Shown here: positions 32,122 to 42,910 of the stretch, piece after piece
Layout: each line of letters begins with the position of its first letter
How positions within the stretch are numbered: position 1 is the first letter of the stretch
Source: Entophlyctis helioformis
Taxonomy: Eukaryota; Chytridiomycota; Chytridiomycetes; Chytridiales; Chytriomycetaceae
Direction of reading: 5' to 3'
Assembly: GCA_025526915.1 (NCBI GenBank)
Contig: JAHLKH010000175.1
Location: 1-59,209, forward strand
Length of the DNA stretch: 59,209 nucleotides
Made by a program: the position numbers and the translations under genes
The notes under the pieces: generated by a model
The model's database searches: none
What the model was told of the DNA's origin: nothing
What the model saw: the letters and a program-made list of their open reading frames with translations, nothing else

Positions 32122-33615
32122 ATGGAGCAGCAAGAGAGCGGACGGCTGGCTGGCAAGGCGGCGGCTGTGGAAGACAGCACACAGCGAGCGGCTGCAACGG
32201 TCAAGGGAGGCGTGCGCAAGGGAAGCAGCAGCAGCAAGCGACAGCGCTCTGCGTCTCCGTCTTCAGCCCCAACAGCCAGCAACGACGACGAAGCAGCCAA
32301 CAGCAACAACGATTCTGTCGTGGCTGTCACCGACGAGATGCCGTGGGGGTCGTCGTGGTGGGACAAGATACCCGCAGAGATCCGCATCATGATCCTCGAC
32401 TTTGTTGGTCCTCTCCAGCGCTTCCTCAACGGACAATTTGACACCAAGGAGCAGCTCGAGAAGGACGCCAAGGAAGCCAGAGCAACGGCTGTGGCGATCT
32501 GGGTCGATGCACTCAAGCGTGACTGGCAAGGCGACCTGGATCTGCTGCCGAACACACTGTTATCGGTCAAGGAAGGTCTCTGCGAAGCGCACACTCGGTC
32601 CATGTACGAGCGCCTGTGTCGTCGGTTTCCGCATCGACAGACACTATTCACCAGCCAAGTGGACACGCCCAGTCACTGCAACTCCTATCATTACAATGAT
32701 GGAGTGAAACTTGACGAGAATTCCCTGCTCAACATCCCCGCGCGTCATGGCTGGTTCGATCTGCTCGACATTAAGCACCCGATCACTCTTGGCTGGTTTG
32801 CGATCGAGTATGGCCATCCTGCTCTCCTGCGTCACCTCGCTTTCACGCTCAAGGTCGTCGATCTGTCACAGTTTAAACGGTTTCACCGTCAGCAGGCTGT
32901 AGATGTTGCTGCTGGAAGTGGCTGCCTGGAGGTTGTGCAGATGTTGCACGACGCGGGCAACAACAACTGCACGGCCGACGCGATGGACTGTGCAGCTTTT
33001 TGTGGCCAGTTGGACGTGATACAGTGGCTTCATGCCAATAGGCGCGAAGGATGCACCGAATTGGCCTCAAAGGACGCGGCTGGGAACGGTCATCTACATG
33101 TCCTCGAATGGCTGGCCGAGCACTATCCATCCAAGGTTGTCGAAGGCGCCGTCATTTATGCAGCTCATTATGGACAAGTTGACGTTCTCGCGTTCCTGCT
33201 TCCTCGGTTCCCTGAATTTGACGTTAAAGGTGCCATTCGCCTTGCCGCATATAATGGAAAGCTGGAGGTGATCAAGTTGTTCCACGTACACCGACCCGAC
33301 GCTCTCACGCCATTCGTATTTACAGCGGCTGTGGAACGAAACCATGCCGACATAGTGCGGTTCTTGCTGGACTCTGGATGTTCGTATGATGTCGAGACCA
33401 TCTCGATGGCCAAGGATCCTGCATTCAGAAAGTCGATGGTCGACAGTCTGACACTCGAACGCGCTCGGACTCTGCTTGAGGAGGCAAAGACGAAAGAAAA
33501 GGGATACAAGATGATCGCCAAGCTACTCGAGACTGCAGTCAAGCGACTCGAGAAAGCCAAAGCCAAGGCAGACAAGGAAGCCAACCCTAAGAAGCGCAAG
33601 ACCAGTTCGAAATGA
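32122..33615 (+). CDS. F-box-like/ankyrin protein A3
   Basis: Intact, 497 residues from ATG 32122; the open frame extends upstream but without a better in-frame ATG. The N-terminus carries the basic module (VRKGSSSSKRQRSASPSS, likely nuclear signal) in place of the acidic one of A2 and A4. Then the F-box-like segment IPAEIRIMILDFVGPLQRFL, a conserved ~60-residue helical part (AVAIWVDALKRDWQGDLDLL), the ARHGWFDLLD landmark, ankyrin units including one LAFLLPRFPE unit, HRPDALTPFVF, and a Lys/Glu coiled-coil tail ending KKRKTSSK. An F-box followed by a protein-binding repeat is the usual plan of SCF ubiquitin-ligase substrate adaptors; that role is inferred. It is the shortest of the three plus-strand array genes. 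Confidence 0.88.
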   Translation: MEQQESGRLAGKAAAVEDSTQRAAATVKGGVRKGSSSSKRQRSASPSSAPTASNDDEAANSNNDSVVAVTDEMPWGSSWWDKIPAEIRIMILDFVGPLQRFLNGQFDTKEQLEKDAKEARATAVAIWVDALKRDWQGDLDLLPNTLLSVKEGLCEAHTRSMYERLCRRFPHRQTLFTSQVDTPSHCNSYHYNDGVKLDENSLLNIPARHGWFDLLDIKHPITLGWFAIEYGHPALLRHLAFTLKVVDLSQFKRFHRQQAVDVAAGSGCLEVVQMLHDAGNNNCTADAMDCAAFCGQLDVIQWLHANRREGCTELASKDAAGNGHLHVLEWLAEHYPSKVVEGAVIYAAHYGQVDVLAFLLPRFPEFDVKGAIRLAAYNGKLEVIKLFHVHRPDALTPFVFTAAVERNHADIVRFLLDSGCSYDVETISMAKDPAFRKSMVDSLTLERARTLLEEAKTKEKGYKMIAKLLETAVKRLEKAKAKADKEANPKKRKTSSK

Positions 33616-33689
33616 AGATCACGAGTGTGCTTGCTTTGGTGGCTTGACGGCTGAAGGACAGACATGCTGGCTGCTGTGTTGATGTGTCG

Positions 33690-33876
33690 CTGGCAGACAT
33701 GGATGATGCACAACACGATGCATGCCATGCGCAGTCTGCCTGTGAGTGATGTCTGTTATCTGCCCATGCCTGCACACGCTTGACAGTCGCCGCGCCAGCA
33801 TCGCGCAGATCTGGAATGTTTGGTTTTGTGGCGAGTCTGCCTGGAAACCAACAAACAGTCACAGCGACCACAACGC
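33690..33876 (+). promoter_or_regulatory. Conserved 5' flank of F-box/ankyrin copy A4
   Basis: In the 261-bp A3-A4 spacer. The upstream-ORF ATG is at 33816, 61 nt before the start at 33877; it overlaps the main ORF out of frame and ends at 33980. Confidence 0.6.
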
Positions 33877-35730
33877 ATGGAGCAGCAGGAGAGTGGACGG
33901 CTGGCTGGCAAGGCGGCGGCTGTGGCGGCTGTGGAGGACAGCACACAGCGCTCGGTGTCTCCATCTTCCGACAACGCTGACGGCAACAACAGCAACATCA
34001 ACGGCGAGCCGCACACTGCTGAGGCTGCAGCAGCCAGCGACAACGACGACGACGACGACGACGAATACGAAGACGAAGACGAAGACGAAGACGATGCCGT
34101 CAACGACGACAGCTTCAGCGAGAGCGACTATTACGACGACGACGCCGACGGAGACAGCAGCAGCGAGAGCGACGACTATGGCGACGATGACACCGACGAA
34201 TGCAGCACCGACGATGATGACAGCGACGATGATGACAGCAGCGATGACAGCAACGACGAAGCAACCAAAAGCCACAACAGCAACAGTGCTGCCGTGGCTG
34301 CCACCGGCGAGATGCCGTGGGGATCGTCGTGGTGGGACAGGATGCCCGCCGAGATCCGCATCATGATCCTCGACTTTGTTGGCCCTCTCCAGCGCTTCCT
34401 CAACGGACAGCTCGGCACCAAGCAGCAGCTCGAGAAGAACACCAAGGAAGCCAGAGCAACTGCCGTGGCGATCTGGGTCGATGCCTTCAAGCGTGACTGG
34501 AAGGGCAACCTCTATCTGCTGCCAGACATGCTGCTATGGGTCGATCAAGGTCTCTGCGAAGCGCGCTCTCGGTCCATGTACAAGCGCCTGTGTCGTCACT
34601 TTCGGGGTTGCCAGAGGCTCATTTTCGACAAACCACGGAGGCCTAGCAACCTGAATACCTATCATTACAAAGGTCGTTTGTATCTAGATGTTCAGTCGCT
34701 GCTCAACATCCCCGCGCGCCACGGCTGGTTCGATCTGCTCGACTTTAAGCACCCGATCACTCTTGGCTGGTTTGCGATCAAGCACGGCCATCCTGCTCTC
34801 CTGCGCCACCTCGCTTTCACTCTCAAGGTCGTCGATCTCTCGCGGTTCAAACGGTTTCACCATGAGCCGGCTATGGATATTGCTGTTAGAAGTGGCAGCC
34901 TGGAGATTGTGCAGATGCTGCACGACGCGGGCAACAACCACTGCACGGCCGACGCGATGGACAGTGCGGCTTCTGATGGTCGATTGGACATGGTGCAGTG
35001 GCTCCATACCAACAGGCGGGAGGGATGCACCGAATGGGCTTCACGTAGTGCGGCTGGGAGCGGTCATCTGCATGTCGTCAAATGGCTGGTCGAGCACTAT
35101 CCATCCAAGATTCAAAAAGGCTCAGCTATGGCTGCTGCCCGCGAGGGACACCTTAACATTCTCGCGTTCCTGCTTCCTCGGTTCCCTGACTTTGATGCTC
35201 AAGCCGGCATCAATGATGCAGCCCGCAAGGGACACGTTGACATTCTCGCGTTCCTGCTTCCTCGGTTCCCTGACGTTGATGTTCAAGCCGGCATCAATGA
35301 TGCAGCCGAAAAAGGACACGTTGACGTTCTCGCGTTCCTGCTTCCTCGGTTTCCTGGCTGTGACGTTCAAGCCGCCATGCGTCTTGCCGCATACAAAGGC
35401 CACCTGACGGTGATCAAGTGGCTCCACGCACACCGACCCGACGCATTCACGCCACGCGTATTCACAGTGGCTGTGGAACAAGTTCATGACGACATTGTGC
35501 GGTTCTTGCTGGACTCTGGATATTTGTTTGACATCGAGACCCTCACAAAGTCCAAGAATTTCTCTCTCAGGAGAATGATGGTCAACAGTCTGACACTCGA
35601 GCGCGCTCAAGAACTGTTGGAGGAGGCGTACTGGCCGAAGTACAGGTACATCACCAACCGGCTCGAAGCTTCAATCAGGCGGCTTGAGGACGCCAAAGCC
35701 AAGGCAGACAACAAAGCCATCGCAAAGTAG
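33877..35730 (+). CDS. F-box-like/ankyrin protein A4
   Basis: Intact, 617 residues, the longest sibling. The N-terminus is followed by an acidic module (EYEDEDEDEDDAVNDD, then repeated DDD/SSE blocks) nearly identical to that of A2. The F-box-like part MPAEIRIMILDFVGPLQRFL, the helical AVAIWVDAFKRDWKGNLYLL, and FRGCQRLIFDKPRRPSNL match A2. ARHGWFDLLD, several ankyrin units including three tandem LAFLLPRFPD units, and the tail (LTLERAQELLEEAYWPKY) follow. It pairs with A2 as one subtype, against the basic-module subtype A3/A6/A7. A truncated copy of the family 3' spacer follows to about 35835. Confidence 0.88.
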   Translation: MEQQESGRLAGKAAAVAAVEDSTQRSVSPSSDNADGNNSNINGEPHTAEAAAASDNDDDDDDEYEDEDEDEDDAVNDDSFSESDYYDDDADGDSSSESDDYGDDDTDECSTDDDDSDDDDSSDDSNDEATKSHNSNSAAVAATGEMPWGSSWWDRMPAEIRIMILDFVGPLQRFLNGQLGTKQQLEKNTKEARATAVAIWVDAFKRDWKGNLYLLPDMLLWVDQGLCEARSRSMYKRLCRHFRGCQRLIFDKPRRPSNLNTYHYKGRLYLDVQSLLNIPARHGWFDLLDFKHPITLGWFAIKHGHPALLRHLAFTLKVVDLSRFKRFHHEPAMDIAVRSGSLEIVQMLHDAGNNHCTADAMDSAASDGRLDMVQWLHTNRREGCTEWASRSAAGSGHLHVVKWLVEHYPSKIQKGSAMAAAREGHLNILAFLLPRFPDFDAQAGINDAARKGHVDILAFLLPRFPDVDVQAGINDAAEKGHVDVLAFLLPRFPGCDVQAAMRLAAYKGHLTVIKWLHAHRPDAFTPRVFTVAVEQVHDDIVRFLLDSGYLFDIETLTKSKNFSLRRMMVNSLTLERAQELLEEAYWPKYRYITNRLEASIRRLEDAKAKADNKAIAK

Positions 35731-35911
35731 TTGAGGACCATCTTGGAATAAAGATCAAAATAGTCTCGCTTTGATGGATTGGCAGCTGAAGGACAGACAT
35801 GCTGGCTGCTGTGTTGATGTGTCGATGGCAGCCATTGACGATGCACCTGGGGCACCTCTGGCATTGCGTGTTTGTCATCAACGAGTGTCGTTTGCAAGGC
35901 CAACAAGCCGT

Positions 35912-35992
35912 CCAATCAGAGCACGTCCACCAAGCTCGACCAATCAGAGCACGTCCACCAGGATCGACCAATCAGGAGTATTCCACCAGGAG
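35912..35992 (+). promoter_or_regulatory. Triple CCAAT-box array, 28-bp period
   Basis: CCAATCA occurs at 35912, 35940 and 35968, exactly 28 bp apart, inside a direct repeat whose units share GAGCACGTCCACCA (third copy degenerate). The array ends ~40 bp before the pseudouridine synthase ATG at 36033. CCAAT is the core site of the NF-Y/HAP complex, so it is a good promoter candidate. Confidence 0.7.
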
Positions 35993-36032
35993 GAAGCAGG
36001 CTTTTCTTGCCATTGAGCATCCGAACGAAGCC

Positions 36033-37950
36033 ATGCTGAGCAAGTACTGTGCACAACGCCTGTGCAATGCACCGCTTGCCTGGCCAATGCACGCAACCGT
36101 CACAGCCATAGCCGCATCAGCCATGACCGCACGAGCATCGGGGCACCACCAGAGCCGAGGCATGGCCAAAAAGACAGCGAACCCAAAAGAGTCCAAGTCG
36201 CCCATGGACCTTGTCCAAGGCGTCTACAACCCGCCAACGTCCATGTCCAAGCGCACGGCCCGGCGCTGGGCATCGATTGCGCCGACGTTCAAGTCGTCCA
36301 AGCTCGAGCCCAACAAGCCCGACACCCGCTCGGCAACGACCGTCAAATCCTATGTGGTCGACCACGAGCACCACGAGGCCGAGCTGGCGGCCTTTCTGGG
36401 CAGCGTCAGCCAGATGGACAAGTACCAGATCCGCAAAAAGATCCTGGACGGCTGGGTGTGGGTGGATGGGTCTGCACACGCCAGCCAGGTGCGAGTGCAT
36501 CCGCGCGGCGTCCTTGCTGCGGGCGATGTCGTCAATGTCACGTTTGCCGTCAAGACTGCTCCGAGCAAGATGGCGCAGTTGGAGAGCATCGAGGTTCGTG
36601 GCTGGATGCAGGCTGTGTGAATGGAGTTCCAACTGACCCCATGGACTGGACTGGACTGGACTGGTGCGAGTAGGAGGCGATCAGCGAGCTCAAGATGCGT
36701 GTGCTGTACAGAGACGATCACATCTTTGTCATTGACAAGGAGCACGGCCTTGCGTCTCAAGGTACCTTGGCTGCGTTCTGTCGAGCTGCATGCACAGCGA
36801 CTGACGTGTGCCTGAACTGGCAGGCGGCACAAAGGTGGAGAAGCATCTGGACAGACTCGTCGAGCATCTGGAAAAGGACGATTCCAAGATGCCGAGACTG
36901 GTGCACCGTCTGGACAAGAACACGTCGGGGGCCATGATCATTGCGCGGACCAAGGATGCAGCCCGGCGCATCTCGGCCATGTTCCAGCAGCCCGGGCGCA
37001 TCACTCGCCGTGTGCGTTCCTTTGCGTGCGATTATCCTGTGCATGCGACGATTTATTGGCGGCTGACTCGAGGTTGGCGGGGATGTGCGGGACAGTACAT
37101 TGCGATTCTGACGCCGCCGGTGAGCGAGACGAGCGGGCTCAAGGACGGCGAGACGCGCGAGATTGTGACGGGCATTGCGTCGAACGGCCGACGAGCGCCA
37201 AACGAGCGCATGCAGGCTATTGAGTGGTGTACGTGAGTGTGTAGCTGGTTGGCTATGGGCGAGGCGACTGACACTGACTGGCTGGCTGGATGGACTGAGC
37301 AGACGCGGACCACATGGACGAAAAGACGCCAGAGGGGCATCCGATCCGCAAGGCTGTGACGCTGGTGACGGTGCTGCAGACCAAAGACAAGGCATGTGTG
37401 GCGATGTGGAAAGCGGATGCCGCACCCATTGATGGACTAACGCGACATGATATGATACGATACGACTTGACACGATATGATACGATTCGACATGGTATGG
37501 CACGACCACGGATAGGCGTCTGCCGTGTGTCTTGAGCCGCAGACGGGCCGCAAGCACCAGCTGCGACTGCACTGCGCCGACGTGCTGCAGTCGTACATTC
37601 TGGGCGACTACAAGTACGGCAAGGGCAGCAGCAAGGATCTGCAGCGGCACGTGGGCGACGTGGGCCAGGTGCCGATGCACCTGCACCTGGGGCAGCTTGT
37701 GCTGCGCGACTACTTTGGCAAGGGCTCGGATCTGGCGGTGGCGGCCAAGGTGCCCGAGTACTTTCGCAAGACGATGGCGTCGCTCAAGCTGGACGTGGCG
37801 GTGGCGCGATCGCTTGGGGACGGAGTGGGTGGATCCGTGGGTTCAGCAGCAGAGGATGGATCAGTGGGAGCAGCAGAGGATGGCTCGGCAGCAGCAGTCG
37901 ATGGCACACCACAGCAGCCCATGCCGTTGACAACATCCACATCCAATTGA
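36033..37950 (+). CDS. RluA-family RNA pseudouridine synthase, probably mitochondrial
   Basis: Six exons were joined in phase: 36033-36593, 36674-36761, 36824-37011, 37096-37228, 37303-37397 and 37516-37950, 499 residues. ATG 36033 adds an Ala/Arg/His-rich leader (MLSKYCAQRLCNAPLAWPMH) that looks like a mitochondrial targeting peptide; MAKKTANPKE is the next start. An S4-like RNA-binding part (DKYQIRKKILDGWVWVDG) precedes VLYRDDHIFVIDKEHGLASQ, then the catalytic motif HRLDKNTSG with the active-site Asp, and the family C-terminal motif LEPQTGRKHQLRLHC. The enzyme turns uridine to pseudouridine in RNA, most likely rRNA; the exact target is not predictable. The last intron (37398-37515) has a weak donor and a GATAT-rich interior. 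It lies between the two ankyrin arrays. Confidence 0.87.
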
Positions 37951-38174
37951 ACGAAATTGAACGTAATTGAACGTAATTGAAATGACATTCAAATGCAATT
38001 GAAATTCACTATTTTTCTTCCCAAGCGAGTGCCCGTCACCCACACGCACGCACCCGCACACCCGCACACTCGCACGCCGCACGCCAGCCAGCGAGTCCAC
38101 GGTCCCGACGCTCCAGACGCTCCAGACGCTCCCGCCTCTCCTCTGCCACCGCACAGACCCAAACCCGCACAGCC

Positions 38175-41100
38175 ATGTCTCGCTTCTTCCGTGGCGGCTC
38201 CGACTCGGACTCGTCAGACTCGTCGGACTCGGACGACGACTCCCGCACCTCGGCCTCTGATCAGTCCGTCTCTGACTCTGACTCTGGCTCTGACTCTGGC
38301 TCTGACTCTGGTTCTGACTCGGACTCGGACTCGGGCTCGGACGCCGGCGGCAAGAGCGGCGCCGCTGCCAAGAAGAGCGGCGCCGCCCGCTTCCTCATTG
38401 GTGCGTCGGACTCGGACGACTCGGATGACGACGACGACGACGCCAAGCGCACCGTCAAGTCGGCCCGCGACAAGCGCTTCGACGAGATGCGCTCCATTGT
38501 CAAGGCGGTCCAGAACGCCTCCAAGATCAACGACTGGGTCAACATCCAGAACGGTGCGTGTGTGCCTTGTCTGTCCGTGTCTGCCCGTGTCTGTCCGTGT
38601 CTGTCCATCTGGCTGACAGATCTGCCGCTGTGCATGGCCGCTGTGCATGGCCGCTGTGCATGGCCGTCGTTGAACCAACGCAGAATTCGACCGCCTGCTC
38701 AAGGCCTTCAACAAGGCTGGCGCCATTGTCGAGCGCGAGGGCGTCCCCCGCTTCTACATCCGTGCGCTCGTCGAGATTGACGACCATCTCAAGGACTCGC
38801 TCGTCAACAAGGAGGCCAACAAGAAGATGAACGCTCTCGTCGCAAAGGCCCGCAACGCCATGAAGCAGAACATCAAAAAGGTCATCAAGCCCTACGAGGC
38901 CGAGCTGGCCAAGTTTAGAGAGGTGCGTCTGTCTGTCTTTCTGTCTGTCTGTCTATCGTTGCTGCTGCCATGGCATGCTTTCAAGCCCCTCCAGATCCGC
39001 TCATCTCTCTTGGCCTTGAACTGACCACTCTCGCCTGCGCGCTGTCGGATATAGAACCCTGTGGACGAGGAAGCGTCCGAGGATGAAGAGGCGCAGAAGC
39101 AGGCTGCCCTCGAGGAGGAGGAGGAGGAGGCTGCCGACATCAAGGCCAAGGCCAAAAAGGACAAAAAGGTCAAGATTGAGGACGACGACGAGGAGAAGCA
39201 GAAAGCTGCCGACAAGGGCTTCACGGTGGTTGGAAAGGGCGGCAAGCCGCTCGATCTCACGCCCGAGGCCTTTTTCGGCAAGCTCAAGGAGATCCACGAG
39301 GCTCGTGGCAAGAAGGTGCGTCCCGCATAGCCGTGTTCTGTCTTGTCCTTCATTGTATTGCATTGCTTGCCTCCTTGCCTGCCTGCCTGTCTGTCTGCCG
39401 GCTGCGGCCTCGTCCAGTCGTCTCACGCCGCTGTGCACCAACCGATCCATTTGGGCCAAACAGAGCACCGACAAGGCTGCCCAGGTCGAGACGCTCGCCT
39501 CGCTCCTTGCGACCGCTGCCACGCCCTACCAGCTCATCCGCGTGCTGCTCGTGCTCCTGCCCGTCCGCTTCGACATGATCCCCTCTGCCGGCTACATGAC
39601 AACAGACATGTGGAGAAAGGCCCTGACAGAGTTGAAGCAGCTGCTGGATCTCCTCGACGCCAACCCGCACATCACCCTCACCATCAACCCCGTCGAGGAG
39701 GACGGCGAGCCCGAGCCCGAGCACATTGTTGACCGCAAGGTCACGACCGCTGGCCTTGCCGTGGCCCTGCCTGGCCACATTGCCGCTTTTGTCGACCGTC
39801 TCGACGACGAGTTCACCAAGTCGCTGCAGAACATCGACCCCCACTCGAACGAGTACATTGAGCGTCTGCGCGACGAGACCATCCTGTACGCCGCCATCGT
39901 GCGTGCACAAAAGTTCTCGCAGGCCGCCGGTGCGTCCCCCGAGAGCCACGATCTCATGGTCATGCGCCGCGTCGAGCACATCTACTTCAAGCCCGACACG
40001 GTCATCCTGGTCGTTGAGGAGCAGGTCCGCCAGATCTACCCCAAGATTGTCGAGAAGCTCGAGAACCCCGTGGACCTCGTCGCTTCGCTCTGCATTGGCC
40101 TGTACAACTCCAAGATCGACCGCATCCGCACGCGTGCGCTCCTGTGCCACGTATACCACCTTGCTCTGCACGACCAGTACCACCAGGCACGCGACATGAT
40201 CCTGATGTCGCACCTGCAGGACACGATCCTTGCGACGGACATTGAGATGCAGATCCTGTACAACCGCGCCATGGTCCAGATCGGTCTCTGTGCCTTCCGC
40301 ATCGGCGCCTTCCGCGAGGCGGCCAACGCACTGCAGGACGTGGTTTCGTCTGGCCGCATGCGCGAGCTGCTCGCCCAGGGCATGCAGTCGACCAAGTTTG
40401 TCGAGCGCACGCCTGAGCAGGAGCGCATCGAGCGCCAGCGCCAGCTGCCCTTCCACATGCACGTCAACCTCGAGCTCCTCGAGTCCGTGTACCTCACGTC
40501 GGCAATGCTCATCGAGGTGCCGCACATGGCGCTGCACGTGCACGACGCGCGCCGCAAGGTCGGCTCCAAGAGCTTCCGGCGGATGCTCGACTACTCGGAC
40601 CGCCAGATCTTCACCGGCCCGCCCGAGAACATCCGCGACCATGTTGTGGCTGCGTCCAAGGCCATGTCGGCAGGCGAGTGGAAAAAGTGCCGCGACTATA
40701 TCTACGGCATCAAGTTCTGGTCTCTGCTGCCGCATGTCGAGCAGACCAAGGAGGTTCTTGCCCGGTAAGAGCAGCTCGTTCTTTGAATGGGGATGGCATG
40801 GCGACTGACCCGTTGCCGTTTTTCGTGCCCATGACAGATCCATCCAGGAAGAGACGCTCCGCACGTACATTTTCACGTACTCGCCGCACTACGAGTCGCT
40901 TGGCGTCGAGAGCCTCGCGTCGCTCTTTGAGCTGCCCGTGTCTGCCGTCACGTCGGTCGTGTCCAAGATGATCATCAACGAGGAGCTGCACGCGTCGATT
41001 GACGTGGCCTCTGGCATTATTGTGCTGCACCGCCCGGCTCCCGGCGTCGAGATGACGCGTCTCGAGTACCTCTCTGGCGCATATGCCGACAAGGTGTCGT

Positions 41101-41327
41101 CGCTCGTCGAGGCCAACGAAAAGTCGCTCGAGGCACGCGCGCTCCTGCTTGGACTCCAGGAGCAGCAGGCACAGGCGGCGCAGGGCGGGTCTGCCGGCGG
41201 CAATGGCCGCGGCGGCTCTTCTGGCCGTATTGGCGGTGGCCGTGGTGGCGCGAATGCCGGTGCCGGCAATGGCCGTGGCGGCCGTGTTGGCGGCGGCATG
41301 CGGTTCCGCACTGTTGTTGCCAAGTAG
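38175..41327 (+). CDS. NIP1: Translation initiation factor eIF3 subunit c
   Basis: Five exons join in phase: 38175-38553, 38684-38922, 39055-39315, 39464-40764 and 40838-41327, 889 residues, close to the family size (human 913, yeast 812). The start MSRFFRGGSDSDSSDSSDSD is the family hallmark. Acidic Ser/Asp repeats, the helical KRFDEMRSIVKAVQNASKIN segment, an acidic/basic linker, and a long helical core (FRMLDYSDRQIFTGPPENIR region) lead into the PCI domain (TYIFTYSPHYESLGVESLAS, VVSKMIINEELHASID). The tail is Gly/Arg-rich (GGNGRGGSSGRIGGGRGG). It belongs to the eIF3 complex on the 40S ribosome and binds eIF1 and eIF5. The symbol follows the yeast ortholog name. It is convergent with A5, 140 bp away. 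Confidence 0.95.
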
Positions 41328-41467
41328 ATCGTGGTGCTCTTTGTCGCTCACTCTCTTTTGCTTCTCACTCTCTTCTCTCCTCCCTCTCCTCCCTCCCCCA
41401 CTCACTCACTCTCACAGTCGTGTCTGGTGTCCCGTACTCTGAAATGAACTGCATCCTACTGCATGAT

Positions 41468-42910
41468 CTATTGGTTGTCTGGCTGCGCTTCGATCCCGCT
41501 TGACAGCCCTTTGATGATCGTCTTGAGATGTTGGACGGTGGCCCGTTTGATCCCCTTGGTGTTGCCCAGCAGCTGCTGAGCACGCTCGAGCGTCAGGCTG
41601 TCGGTCAGCATCCGCTTGATAGCGGCATCCTTGGCGGCCTGGAAGTGTTCCAAGCTAAACACGTGGCCCGTCTCGAGCAGAAACTGCACAATGTCGGCAT
41701 GGTCGGCGTACACGGCCCCCATGAACACCTCGGGCGTGTAGACATCAGGTCTGTGTGCGTGGAACCACTTGATGACGTTGAGATGGCCAACATACGCTGC
41801 CTGCGACATGGCATCCCTGACATGCAGATCGGGGAACCGAGTCAGCAGGAACGCGACCGTGTCCGCGTGTCCCTTTTGTGCCGCGCGCAAAACAGTAAAG
41901 TTGCTGACCGTCGCTGGGAAATGCTCGACGATCCATTCCACAACGTGCTGGTGGCCGTCTGCGGTTGCCGAATCCAAAGCCCATGGCGTGCACACGATGC
42001 CCAGGTTGGCGTGAAGCCACTGGATCATGTCCAGTCGGCCGGCTGCTGCCGCTGTATCTGCCACATTCTCCGAGAACTTGATGTTGCCGGCATCGTACAG
42101 CATCTGCACAATCTCGAGACTGCAACTTGCAGCAGCAGCATCCATGGCCTGCTGTCCGAAAAGCCGCTCAAACCGCGACAGATCGACGACCTTGAGCGTG
42201 AAAGCAAGGTGTCGCAAGAGAGCCACATGCCCATACCTGATCGCCAACCAGCCCAGCGCAATCGGATTCTCCATATCAAGCAGATCAAACCAGCCGTGCC
42301 GAGCCGGAATGTGAAGCAGCAAGCATTCGTAAAAGATCAGGCGGTCGCAGCTGTACGTGTTCGCGGTGGACAGACGGTCCTGCATCCCGCCAAAAGCCCA
42401 AAAGACCAGGTAATTCGGAAAGCGTCGACACAGGCGCTCGTACATGTGCCGAGTGTGTGCTTGGCAGAGATCGTTGGTGGTCAGGAGATGCGTGTCGGGC
42501 AGCAGATCCAGATCGCCGTGCCAGTCTCGTTTGAATGCGTCGACCCAGATCGCCACTGTCGCTGGCTTCCCTTTATAGAGACTCGCGGGCTGCTGCTTGG
42601 TGCCGAGCTGTCCGTTGAGATAATGGTAGAGAGGGCCGAGAAAGCCTAGGATCATGTCACGGATCTCTGCGGGTATCTTGTCCCACCACGACGATCCCCA
42701 TGGCATCTCGCCGGTGGCGACCACGGCAGCATCGTCGTCGACGTCGCTGGCTTCTGTTGCTTCAGCAGTGTGCGGCTCGCCGTTGCTGCTGCTGCCGTCA
42801 GCGTTGTTGGAAGATGGAGACACCGAGCGCTGTGTGCTGTCCTCCACAGCCGCCACATCTGCCACAGCCGCCGCGTTGCCAGCCAGCCGTCCGCTCTCTT
42901 GCTGCTCCAT
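41468..42910 (-). CDS. F-box-like/ankyrin protein A5
   Basis: Intact, 480 residues. The N-terminus MEQQESGRLAGNAAAVADVA leads into a short Ser/Asn/Thr linker with neither the acidic nor the basic module. The F-box-like IPAEIRDMILGFLGPLYHYL follows, then TVAIWVDAFKRDWHGDLDLL, ARHGWFDLLDMENP, ankyrin units with one LAFLLTRFPD-type unit, HRPDVYTPEVF and the tail. The tail is diverged: LTLERAQQLLGNTKGIKRAT ends GIEAQPDNQ without the Lys-rich run. It is the most divergent of the clustered copies and the one nearest to eIF3c. Confidence 0.87.
   Translation of the reverse strand: MEQQESGRLAGNAAAVADVAAVEDSTQRSVSPSSNNADGSSSNGEPHTAEATEASDVDDDAAVVATGEMPWGSSWWDKIPAEIRDMILGFLGPLYHYLNGQLGTKQQPASLYKGKPATVAIWVDAFKRDWHGDLDLLPDTHLLTTNDLCQAHTRHMYERLCRRFPNYLVFWAFGGMQDRLSTANTYSCDRLIFYECLLLHIPARHGWFDLLDMENPIALGWLAIRYGHVALLRHLAFTLKVVDLSRFERLFGQQAMDAAAASCSLEIVQMLYDAGNIKFSENVADTAAAAGRLDMIQWLHANLGIVCTPWALDSATADGHQHVVEWIVEHFPATVSNFTVLRAAQKGHADTVAFLLTRFPDLHVRDAMSQAAYVGHLNVIKWFHAHRPDVYTPEVFMGAVYADHADIVQFLLETGHVFSLEHFQAAKDAAIKRMLTDSLTLERAQQLLGNTKGIKRATVQHLKTIIKGLSSGIEAQPDNQ

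Noticed and set aside
39350..40876. 508-codon open frame on the minus strand
   Set aside because: It is the antisense shadow of the eIF3c coding exon. GC-rich codon bias keeps the opposite strand open; no start context or family supports it.
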